Of a DNA stretch of 47,391 bases, positions 33,610-40,513 are shown in pieces (positions within the stretch are counted from its first letter, which is position 1; each line of letters opens with the position of its first letter). The stretch comes from Sedimentisphaerales bacterium (GTDB taxonomy: Bacteria; Planctomycetota; Phycisphaerae; Sedimentisphaerales; Anaerobacaceae). The position numbers and the translations under genes are program-made. The DNA lies in the NCBI GenBank assembly GCA_016936075.1, contig JAFGPS010000164.1, positions 1 to 47,391 on the forward strand, read 5' to 3'. Below the pieces are notes generated by a model, which saw only the letters and a program-made list of their open reading frames with translations, was not told the DNA's origin and did no database searches.

Positions 33610-33713
33610 ATTTATCCTTAGTTAAAATGGATGTCTCTAAGATAATTCATTTAGACTGATTTATGTAGAATAATATACATAGCTTTTTTATATAACAGCA
33701 ACAAACAGACATA

Positions 33714-33785
33714 TGTCATTCCCGCGCAGGCGGGAATCTATTATTGCGATAACTTTTCTGGATACCCGCCTGCGCGGGTATGACA
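33714..33785. repeat. Palindromic repeat of the TGTCATTCCCGC type
   Basis: Arms 33714-33738 and 33761-33785 are inverted copies with two mismatches. Each contains the inner hairpin CCCGC-GCAG-GCGGG. The spacer is 22 bases. Palindromes with this sequence are widespread dispersed repeats in many bacterial genomes. Confidence 0.75.
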
Positions 33786-33863
33786 GTGAGAATCGCTCAG
33801 TTCAAATATTACAGTAAGTTTACAAAATTTACAGGCTTACTACAACGATGATATTTTTTATTA

Positions 33864-33883
33864 TGACAACTGTCAAAATGACA
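33864..33883 (+). promoter_or_regulatory. Candidate activator site upstream of hsp20
   Basis: TGACA-AC-TGTCA (33864-33875), then a third half-site TGACA at 33879-33883. It lies about 85-95 bases upstream of the sigma-54 promoter, a normal distance for an enhancer-binding protein. Confidence 0.4.
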
Positions 33884-33958
33884 GATTTGCAGGTCCGAAA
33901 ATTAATTTGTGTTGGCAGGAAATCCTTGTTTTTAGTTGAAAAATCGCTTTTTTCGAAA

Positions 33959-33975
33959 TTGGCACGCACTTTGCA
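33959..33975 (+). promoter_or_regulatory. Sigma-54 (-24/-12) promoter for hsp20
   Basis: TTGGCACG-N4-TTGCA: GG at 33961-33962 and GC at 33973-33974 with exactly ten bases between them. It matches the RpoN consensus at every invariant position. The predicted start is near 33986. Confidence 0.8.
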
Positions 33976-34069
33976 TATTATATTAATGGAAGTTAAAGTA
34001 AGAATGAAAATGAAAAGGTTAAAAAAATGAAAGCTAAAATTATTCGAGAAATCGAAAGGAGGTACTATT

Positions 34070-34513
34070 ATGACACTGGTTCCTTATATTAAACAAAGCA
34101 GAAATCCTTTAACTACACTGCACAATGAAATGGACGATTTATTTGACAGTTTTTTCAGGGGACTCGACAAGCCGTTTGCAGGTTATAAGACTTGGCCGGC
34201 AATCGATGTAGCAGAAGATGGTGATTCAATTCATGTACGCGCAGAAGTGCCTGGCTGCAACGCCGAGGATATCGATATTTCCGTTTATGGAAATACACTC
34301 ACTATAAGCGGCGAAAAGAAACTCAAAGAAGAGAAGAAAGAAAAAGGCTATTACCATATTGAAAGCAGCTACGGGACTTTCAGAAGAGAAATTACTCTGC
34401 CAACCGATGTGGATTCCGGAAAAGTCGATGCGACATGCAAGGAAGGCGTACTGTCAATTACAATGCCGAAAGCCGCAAAAGCAAAAGCAGTCAAAGTTAA
34501 AGTGAAAAGCTAA
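34070..34513 (+). CDS. Small heat-shock protein, Hsp20 family
   Basis: A 147-residue chaperone. The N-terminal arm contains MDDLFDSFFRG. The alpha-crystallin domain covers about 40-135 (PAIDVAEDGDSIHVRAEVPGC...DISVYGNTLTISGEKK, then YGTFRREITLPTDVD and the GVLSITMPK end of the domain). The tail is Ala/Lys-rich (KAAKAKAVKVKVKS) and lacks a clear I-x-I motif, although VKVKV could serve. It binds unfolding proteins without ATP. A very strong AAAGGAGG lies seven bases before the ATG. The sigma-54 promoter upstream implies activation by an enhancer-binding protein rather than the common sigma-32/HrcA type. A strong terminator follows. Confidence 0.95.
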   Translation: MTLVPYIKQSRNPLTTLHNEMDDLFDSFFRGLDKPFAGYKTWPAIDVAEDGDSIHVRAEVPGCNAEDIDISVYGNTLTISGEKKLKEEKKEKGYYHIESSYGTFRREITLPTDVDSGKVDATCKEGVLSITMPKAAKAKAVKVKVKS

Positions 34514-34566
34514 GAAGAGTGAGCCAATGGGCTAAAAATGTAAAATGTTAATTTTATTAGGAGAAA

Positions 34567-34605
34567 TCCGCCATTTCGACTCTAACGGAATGGCGGACTT
34601 TTTTT
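34567..34605 (+). terminator. Rho-independent terminator of hsp20
   Basis: Stem TCCGCCATT (34567-34575), extended by three weaker pairs, with AATGGCGGA (34589-34597), then CTTTTTTT. A classical intrinsic terminator. Confidence 0.9.
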
Positions 34606-34644
34606 GTTTTTAATGTTGTAAAATATATAATAAATAATCTTATA

Positions 34645-35727
34645 TCAATTGTAACCGTCTATTAATAGACTTATCGCATTATCATCTTGCGAATCGTTTT
34701 GATATAGATGCAATCTACTGAAGTTATAGCCTTTAGGAATATTCCCGAGTAAATCTTTTTTAACAATAAGATCAACCACAATAATGGTATCTGTGGATTT
34801 GCTCTTATTTATGCTTACGTCAATAACATCTGATAAATCACCCTCTACACTCCATTTCACTTCTTTCCAGGCTTTGACATTATTCGCAAAATGAACTTTT
34901 ATTTCCGAATTCTCAGAATTTGACAAAGTACCAAAACTTATTCTTTGTTCAATTACATAAGCATTATCCACAATCCGGCTCTTTATTGGAATATACAATA
35001 AAAGGTCTTCTGCCAGTTCAACTTTTATATTTTCACGCAGCGACCCTGTTTTTATAGAGTCTTTGGGTTTCAGTGTTAGGAGCATCCTTTCAATATTTTG
35101 ATCTTTATTATCGTTAGACAATTTTGCAGAAGTGTATTTTTCCAATTCGAAGTTTGGACTATTTACATCAGGTACAATTTTGTTCAACTTTAATTCTTTG
35201 TTATTTGTTCCAATAGAAATAACTGGTATAGCTGATAATTTATTTATAAGATCAAGCTCAAGCAGGTTATTGGGATCATACTCTTTCATATCCTGACCAA
35301 ACCAGCCAGCATTGACTGAAATCGGTTCTATTACATTACCTGTAACTGATATTTTCAAAGGTTCATAATTTTCTTTATCTTTTGGAATAATAACAACTTC
35401 ATGAGACAACTTCCCTTGTTTGATTTGTCTCGCTCCAATTATTATATCCATCTTTCCCTTTGGCGGTATTTTATCAGATTGCGTAGTAACATTGATGCAG
35501 CCACAATCCACTATTATATTATTAATTATAAAAGTATCCTTACCTTTATTCTCTAATGTCACGACTGTCTCTTTTGTCAAGAGTGCATTGAATGTTCCAA
35601 GATTTACATCTGTTGATGAAACATTAATTTCATATGCAGGAGAAGATAACGAGATACTAAAATACGTTGCGACTAAAACAAAAATAATTCCTAAAACACT
35701 TGATATTAATAGCTTATTATTTTTCAT
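34645..35727 (-). CDS. DUF1573 domain protein, membrane-anchored
   Basis: A 360-residue protein. One N-terminal hydrophobic segment (about 7-29) acts as signal or anchor. A DUF1573 Ig-like domain follows, with NLGTFNALLTKETVVTLENKG and the characteristic VDCGCINV (about residues 73-80). DUF1573 proteins are exported beta-sandwich proteins of unknown role, often found near thioredoxin-like or Cys-rich exported proteins. The C-terminal 220 residues are further beta strands without a recognisable family. It is the last gene of a three-gene cassette, 19 bases after the LolA-like gene. Its mature part has only two Cys, both in the CGC motif. Confidence 0.83.
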   Translation of the reverse strand: MKNNKLLISSVLGIIFVLVATYFSISLSSPAYEINVSSTDVNLGTFNALLTKETVVTLENKGKDTFIINNIIVDCGCINVTTQSDKIPPKGKMDIIIGARQIKQGKLSHEVVIIPKDKENYEPLKISVTGNVIEPISVNAGWFGQDMKEYDPNNLLELDLINKLSAIPVISIGTNNKELKLNKIVPDVNSPNFELEKYTSAKLSNDNKDQNIERMLLTLKPKDSIKTGSLRENIKVELAEDLLLYIPIKSRIVDNAYVIEQRISFGTLSNSENSEIKVHFANNVKAWKEVKWSVEGDLSDVIDVSINKSKSTDTIIVVDLIVKKDLLGNIPKGYNFSRLHLYQNDSQDDNAISLLIDGYN

Positions 35728-35746
35728 TGCAAATAACTCCCTTTAT

Positions 35747-37195
35747 TTAATCTTTATAAACCCCAATTTGTTCAGAGTTGAGCTCTTTATAATTTATCGT
35801 TATACCCTCCGGCTCAATCTTTTTAATATTCATAAGATAATTCGCATTCTCTTTTGTAATAACAAGCACAGAATAGGGAAATTCAACTTTTTCCGGTAAT
35901 TCATAAGAAATGCTCCAATTTCCTTTTGATGATTTTAAAGGTTTATTTGCATTTTGCTTGGTCGTTATGATAGATGCTCCTCTGACTGCTATTAATTTAC
36001 CATCCCATGCAATGTCACCTTTGCCAAGTTCTTTTAAATATTTATCAGATTCCTCAGATTCAGGATTGGCCTTTGGATTTATTAGTTGGTTATCAGAAAA
36101 ATTAAGTATAAATGGCTTTGCTTCTTTCTGTGCATCAAAAACTTCAGGAATAAATACTTCTGAGTTTATCGAGGGATTTCTTTCGATTTCCTTTTGTGCA
36201 ACTTGATCCAGACTTGAAGAACCGGAACCTATAATTTTTGCACTCATTGGTTCTCCAATTACATATTTCAACCCTGTTTTTTTATCATAGACTTTTGTTC
36301 CTTCCTTGAAATCCACATGATATAAACCATCATAGAAATTAGGTTTATTTACTTTTATTTCATTAACTTTCATCGTTGTTTTTGTTGAAGGATTTTCAGG
36401 ATTTCCAACTATCATTTCTCCGCTTACAGGAAACCATATTCCGGGCTTAACTTCACTGAACTTTGCATTAATAATAGTAGTCCCTTCACTTTTATCACGA
36501 TAATGTTCATGGTAAATTACAGAATAACCTTGATTTGGGTCAATTATTCCAATCCGAGTTCTTTTTGAAGGGCTTAAAAACTCAATGCGGTATTTCCCAT
36601 CACTTTGTTTTTCTACGCTTACTTCTTGATTTCCATCTAATGCTTCCTTAAGAAATTTACAGAAAACACCTCCATATGTCCACCAAGGCTGATTATATTT
36701 CTCTGTTAAAGTAAGAGCGGGTTTCTCACCTCCAATTATTGCACTTGATTTATCTAAACTCTCTATATATTCAATTGAGTTTTTTCCATCCCATGTCTTA
36801 AAGCGTTTTTCTTTTATTTCTCCTGCAAGGTTTCCTTTTATATCCATTTCTTCTATTATTAATTCTGCTCTTCCACAACCTTTATCATCTATTGATAAAA
36901 TATTTTGTTCGTAAATATATGCTGTATTTAGAATGCTCTCTGCCTCTTCTTTACTAACACCTTCTTTTAATAATTCCTCATAAAAATTCCTTCGTGATTG
37001 TTCTGATTCATATATAATTTTTTCAAAAGTAAATTTGTAATTCTCGATTTTATTACGATTATCAATAATTTTATTAAGGACATATTTAGCTATATCTGTA
37101 TCAGTGGCTCCCAATGAAACATTACATTTCAAAGGATATTTAATGAATAAAGTACTAAACAGCAACAACATTACAATTTTTATAATAGTTTTCAT
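35747..37195 (-). CDS. Exported LolA/RseB-like protein
   Basis: A 482-residue protein. The start is the ATG at 37195 behind GGAG; an in-frame triplet eight codons upstream lacks a ribosome-binding site. The signal peptide covers about 1-30. Residues about 40-270 alternate short beta strands with the pattern KYRIEFLSPSKRTRIGIIDPNQGYSVIYHEHY and FSEVKPGIWFPVSGEMIVG, which resembles the half-barrel of outer-membrane lipoprotein carriers and RseB. The rest (about 300-482) is Pro/Asn/Ser-rich and unrecognised. It lies in one direction with the Cys-rich gene upstream and the DUF1573 gene downstream. The lipoprotein-carrier assignment is fold-level similarity only. Confidence 0.75.
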   Translation of the reverse strand: MKTIIKIVMLLLFSTLFIKYPLKCNVSLGATDTDIAKYVLNKIIDNRNKIENYKFTFEKIIYESEQSRRNFYEELLKEGVSKEEAESILNTAYIYEQNILSIDDKGCGRAELIIEEMDIKGNLAGEIKEKRFKTWDGKNSIEYIESLDKSSAIIGGEKPALTLTEKYNQPWWTYGGVFCKFLKEALDGNQEVSVEKQSDGKYRIEFLSPSKRTRIGIIDPNQGYSVIYHEHYRDKSEGTTIINAKFSEVKPGIWFPVSGEMIVGNPENPSTKTTMKVNEIKVNKPNFYDGLYHVDFKEGTKVYDKKTGLKYVIGEPMSAKIIGSGSSSLDQVAQKEIERNPSINSEVFIPEVFDAQKEAKPFILNFSDNQLINPKANPESEESDKYLKELGKGDIAWDGKLIAVRGASIITTKQNANKPLKSSKGNWSISYELPEKVEFPYSVLVITKENANYLMNIKKIEPEGITINYKELNSEQIGVYKD

Positions 37196-37293
37196 AAATA
37201 GATCTCCTAAAAATATCATGCTTTTAAAACAAAATGCAGATATATATAATATTATATAATATTCTTTATCTACTATATGTAATATATAAAATC

Positions 37294-37397
37294 ATCACAG
37301 CAACAGGAATTTATAAAATACTAAGCCTTATTCAATAACCAAAGCATTTATTATATATCTCTACTTATAAACATATAGAATTACTGTTGCTGTGATT
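37294..37397. repeat. Long-range perfect inverted repeat between two genes
   Basis: ATCACAGCAACAG at 37294-37306 and its exact complement CTGTTGCTGTGAT at 37385-37397, 78 AT-rich bases apart. It lies in the 240-base gap between the Cys-rich gene and the LolA-like gene and could fold in their common transcript. Confidence 0.6.
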
Positions 37398-37435
37398 TTC
37401 TTTTTTATTTTATCAAAATTATATTTATTTCTCTA

Positions 37436-37795
37436 TCATTCTTCTATAGGAGCACATGTTCTATCATATATTTTATCATATAGAGTACTTTCATCACAAG
37501 CATAACAACTAGCATCAGTACATTTAACCCAGTGTTTGCATATAAGTGCGTCATTTAGTGTTTCAACACAACTAGGCCATGTACCGCCTGTGCTCGAACA
37601 AAGACAATATTCGGCAGTTGGTTCATAACGATATCCTCGCCAATAGCTAGTCTTTTCATCACAGTGATCTGGTCCGTCACACACCGAGTCTTGTTGATTT
37701 TTTTTCCAGCAGCCAGCAGAAACATCCTGCAAAAGCAAGGTAAGAAGTAAAATACAAACAGTAACACTGAATAATAAAATCCATTTCTTTTTCAT
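37436..37795 (-). CDS. Small secreted Cys-rich protein
   Basis: A 119-residue protein from the ATG at 37795 (preceded by GAAAGG); an in-frame start 13 codons upstream is less likely. The signal peptide covers about 1-26 (ending DVSAG). The mature part of about 93 residues carries 11 Cys in pairs such as CLC, CxxC (CYAC) and spaced CxxxC. It has no charge bias and is rich in Trp and Tyr. The spacing suggests a disulfide-stabilised or metal-binding fold, and an odd number of Cys leaves one free. I do not recognise the family. The cassette of a small Cys-rich exported protein, a LolA-like protein and DUF1573 recalls Bacteroidetes NVEALA/DUF1573 clusters in layout, but I see no NVEALA motif. Confidence 0.75.
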   Translation of the reverse strand: MKKKWILLFSVTVCILLLTLLLQDVSAGCWKKNQQDSVCDGPDHCDEKTSYWRGYRYEPTAEYCLCSSTGGTWPSCVETLNDALICKHWVKCTDASCYACDESTLYDKIYDRTCAPIEE

Positions 37796-37854
37796 AAAAT
37801 TAACCTTTCTCTTAAAATCTATGATAAAGTTCAATTACAAAATATCATAATTCA

Positions 37855-37884
37855 TTACCAATCATCCATGAATTTTAGAAACAT
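37855..37884 (-). CDS. Possible leader peptide, nine codons
   Basis: ATG TTT CTA AAA TTC ATG GAT GAT TGG TAA on the minus strand, encoding MFLKFMDDW. A perfect AAAGGAGG (37891-37898) lies seven bases before the ATG, better than the site before the Cys-rich gene. It falls just downstream of ECF-type site 3. It may be a leader, or only a chance frame behind a ribosome-binding site. Confidence 0.35.
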   Translation of the reverse strand: MFLKFMDDW

Positions 37885-37899
37885 ATTTCGCCTCCTTTC

Positions 37900-37931
37900 T
37901 ATATAGTCGCTATTACATCCATTTCGTAACA
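37900..37931 (-). promoter_or_regulatory. ECF-type promoter, site 3 (Cys-rich/DUF1573 cassette)
   Basis: Minus strand: TGTTAC (37926-37931), 16 bases, CGACTATATA (37900-37909). It differs from site 1 by one base in each block and keeps the 16-base spacer. Confidence 0.5.
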
Positions 37932-38239
37932 TTAAAAAATCGCGATTTTTATCTATTTTTCTCATATTTAGCCGTTCTATCTATAATTTCTAAACGTACA
38001 TTTTTCGTCAGCTATATATGAAGGCGTACGTAAAGATGTGATTGTTGATAAAAAAATATGATAACTTTTTAAGATTTTTTAATTTTCCCCCCCCCCCATA
38101 TTTTCATAACTACTTCTGTATTAATATGTTACAGTTTCTAAAAATTTTTAAGATTTTTTACAAATATTTGCTTTTATTCACGATATCCCAGCTTTAATAA
38201 ACTCATTCGTGTTGTGGTTTTTATTTTGACATGATGGAC

Positions 38240-38323
38240 AGGTCCCTTGGACTCCTAGGGAGATAAACGGGGTGAATCACAGCATGGTCTGAAACCCATC
38301 TCCGCAAGGAGTCCGAGGGACCT
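38240..38323. repeat. Large imperfect hairpin, about 84 bases
   Basis: Arm 38240-38264 (AGGTCCCTTGGACTCCT...GGAGAT type) pairs with 38298-38323. There is one G-T pair at position 8 and a small bulge near the loop end; GGGT/ACCC extends the stem further. It is GC-rich in an AT-rich gap. It could be a mobile palindrome or a strong terminator; there is no T run. Confidence 0.65.
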
Positions 38324-38361
38324 ACAATTTCTGCTCTGTGAATTATGGCTATGATTCAAAA

Positions 38362-38403
38362 CCATCCCCATCCTGAAAAAAAATCAGGATGAGGCTGCCA
38401 CCC
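38362..38403 (-). repeat. Single REP element (38 kb copy)
   Basis: Minus-sense member of the RAYT-associated family: CCATCCCCA, stem TCCTGA/TCAGGA, TGAGGCTGCCACC. It lies 38 bases before the stop of the SNF transporter gene. Confidence 0.75.
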
Positions 38404-38441
38404 TTGACATTAGGATTATATTTACTTCTGTTTTTGAAATG

Positions 38442-40508
38442 CTACCATTTCAATTCTTTAGGTTCGTCACCAACTTCGTCGGGATGCTGTTCTGCCTCGT
38501 CTTTACTTGCGGCGGCGATTGCTCTATAGAAACACCAGCCTAAGCCGCCGATGATTATAAGAAAGACAACTACAAGAATAGCATAGGACACGCCGGTTAA
38601 TTCGTGACTTCTTACCGTCTCTGCTTCTGCGTTAGTTACCGCCGCACTCTTTTCATATAAGAATCTCGCGAAAAATGCACTGATTTCCATAATACCGAAA
38701 ATTCCGGCCCATCGTGCAAACCAGGATGTTCTGCAATTACCTGAATCGTATTTCTCAAGGACATACATACTAAGTACAGTCGCGGCAATACCTCCGATAG
38801 CCAACGCACTGAATCCGGCGAGGTTTATGGATGAATTTTCCGACTTCATGGAAATGATAAAGAATACTGATGTCACTACTGCAACGAGAAATGAAACTAA
38901 TCCGATGAATCTGCCTTTGACTGGAAGATCATCTGTTGTTGCGGCAGTTGTATTGTCATTGTGTTTGCTTTTAATAAAGCTGAATATGAATGAAATTAGA
39001 GGTGCCGCTATAAGAATTCCTACGCCTACACAATTCGGTGCGTTCCATTTTCCATCTGGTGATCTTAGAAAACCTTCTTCGTTATTGATATCTTCGAAAA
39101 GCTGCCAGAAGAACAATGTACCTAATATAATAGGTATTACCAAGCGGATTGCAAAATCCCACCATCTACCCAAATTCCAGTCACTTCTGCTGTTTGCGTG
39201 ACGTCTCAAGATGCTTAATCGCCATAGCCAACCGAGTACGATTGCTTCCATTAAACCAAGGAACATTATTCCTCTTGTTCCGTTTACAAAACCATCTACG
39301 ATTCCGAGCCAGTTAAGTCCACCCTCTGTTATGTAAATAAAACCGAATCCAATACCAATCAGGCTTATCACAGGTAGAACAATCGCTCTTGGCCAGCCGG
39401 TTTTGTCAACTATACTCGCAAGAACAGATTCGGTAATTGAAAAAGCAGAATCGATACCAAGAGTAATAAGTGTGAAAAAGAAAACGAGACTGAACCATGC
39501 TGAATATGGTAATTGCGCGAGAGCATAAGGAAAAGCGACAAAAGCAAGAGACGGTCCCGTCTGAGCTACGTTTTCAACTCCAACGGCATTACCTTCCTGT
39601 TGTGTCACAAAGGCCATGGCTCCGAGAGTTGCAAAGACCGCCAGGCCCGCGATGAAACTCGTCGCGAAGTCGGAAATCGTAATTATCAAAGCGTTGTTAT
39701 TAATATCACTTTTCCTATGAAGAAAACTCGAATAGGTAATCATTACTCCGAAAGCCAGACTCAGTGAGAAAAAGACTTGCCCGAAAGCGTAGCGCCATGT
39801 TTCAGGTTTAGCCAACTCGGACCATGTTGGATCGAGATAATATGCCAGCCCCTGCATACTTCCTTCGAGTGTTAAGCCGCGTATTGTCAGAATTAAAAGC
39901 ATTAACCACGGAAGAGGAACGGTTAGCCATACGATTTTTCCGACAAGATTTACTCCCTTAAAAATACAAAAATACATACATACCCAGGCAATTAATAAAG
40001 GTAGTACAATATTCCACCTTATTGCTCCGAGTGATGTCCCTTCAGTGTATCCGAGATAATTATCAAAGAAGAAACTTTTCGCTTTATCTACGCCTTCCAG
40101 TCCTTCTCCGGCCCAGGGCAAGTCACCATTACCAATGATTCCCTGGATACTGTACCATAAAAAGCTGAAGCAATAAGCAAGGATGACCGGGTAATAAGTA
40201 ATGATGACAAAACCAAGAACAATTCCCCACCAGCCAACCATCTCGAATTTTTTATGGCCGTGTTTGAAAGCGTCCGGTGCCGCACGTTGAGTGTAATGTC
40301 CCAGGCTGAACTCTAAAATCAACAGAGGAAAACCAACGACAGCTAAGCCAAGAATATATGGTATTAAAAATGCTCCGCCGCCGTAGCTGTATAGTTTGTA
40401 AGGAAAACCCCAAAGATTGCCAAGACCAACTGCCGAACCTACTGCTGCTAAAATAAAACCACCGCGAGTTCCCCAGCTCTCTCTCTGTTCTTCGAGTAAA
40501 TCAGCCAT
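38442..40508 (-). CDS. Sodium-dependent transporter, SNF (neurotransmitter symporter) family
   Basis: A 688-residue membrane protein. The family opening WGTRGGFILAAVGSAVGLGNLWGFPYKLYSYGGGAFLIPY contains the Na+ and substrate-binding unwound helix 1. LILEFSLGHYTQ follows, and later GVMITYSSFL and TEGGLNWLGIVDG. About 12 core spans plus extra C-terminal ones give a longer protein than LeuT (about 510). Such proteins import amino acids or related amines with Na+. It begins five bases after the amidohydrolase stop, so the two are co-transcribed. The last 30 residues are an acidic cytoplasmic tail. Substrate not predictable. Confidence 0.93.
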   Translation of the reverse strand: MADLLEEQRESWGTRGGFILAAVGSAVGLGNLWGFPYKLYSYGGGAFLIPYILGLAVVGFPLLILEFSLGHYTQRAAPDAFKHGHKKFEMVGWWGIVLGFVIITYYPVILAYCFSFLWYSIQGIIGNGDLPWAGEGLEGVDKAKSFFFDNYLGYTEGTSLGAIRWNIVLPLLIAWVCMYFCIFKGVNLVGKIVWLTVPLPWLMLLILTIRGLTLEGSMQGLAYYLDPTWSELAKPETWRYAFGQVFFSLSLAFGVMITYSSFLHRKSDINNNALIITISDFATSFIAGLAVFATLGAMAFVTQQEGNAVGVENVAQTGPSLAFVAFPYALAQLPYSAWFSLVFFFTLITLGIDSAFSITESVLASIVDKTGWPRAIVLPVISLIGIGFGFIYITEGGLNWLGIVDGFVNGTRGIMFLGLMEAIVLGWLWRLSILRRHANSRSDWNLGRWWDFAIRLVIPIILGTLFFWQLFEDINNEEGFLRSPDGKWNAPNCVGVGILIAAPLISFIFSFIKSKHNDNTTAATTDDLPVKGRFIGLVSFLVAVVTSVFFIISMKSENSSINLAGFSALAIGGIAATVLSMYVLEKYDSGNCRTSWFARWAGIFGIMEISAFFARFLYEKSAAVTNAEAETVRSHELTGVSYAILVVVFLIIIGGLGWCFYRAIAAASKDEAEQHPDEVGDEPKELKW

Positions 40509-40513
40509 ACCTG

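Larger units (their letters stand above)
33610..34069. other. Intergenic region upstream of hsp20
   Basis: This 460-base gap has no convincing gene. It holds a large palindrome (33714-33785), a TGACA inverted repeat (33864-33883), a sigma-54 promoter (33959-33975) and a leader of about 85 bases ending in AAAGGAGG before the hsp20 ATG. Confidence 0.6.
37835..38441. other. Intergenic region with repeats and a C11 tract
   Basis: A gap of about 600 bases with no standard gene. It contains, left to right: a possible leader ORF (37855-37884), ECF-type promoter site 3 (37900-37931), a run of 11 C (38087-38097) between two TTTTTAAGATTTTTT copies, a large hairpin (38240-38323) and one REP element (38362-38403). 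Confidence 0.6.

Noticed and set aside
33912-33931. A second sigma-54-like sequence, TTGGCAGG...TTG
   Set aside because: The distance from GG to the distal element is two bases too long and the terminal GC is missing.
33848-34030. A 60-codon open frame just upstream of hsp20
   Set aside because: It runs across the activator palindrome and the sigma-54 promoter, has a biased Lys/Met/Leu composition and no ribosome-binding site.
38125-38155. TGTAAC on the minus strand with 16 bases following, a possible further ECF site
   Set aside because: The downstream block is AGTTATG, with no CGTC or CGAC.
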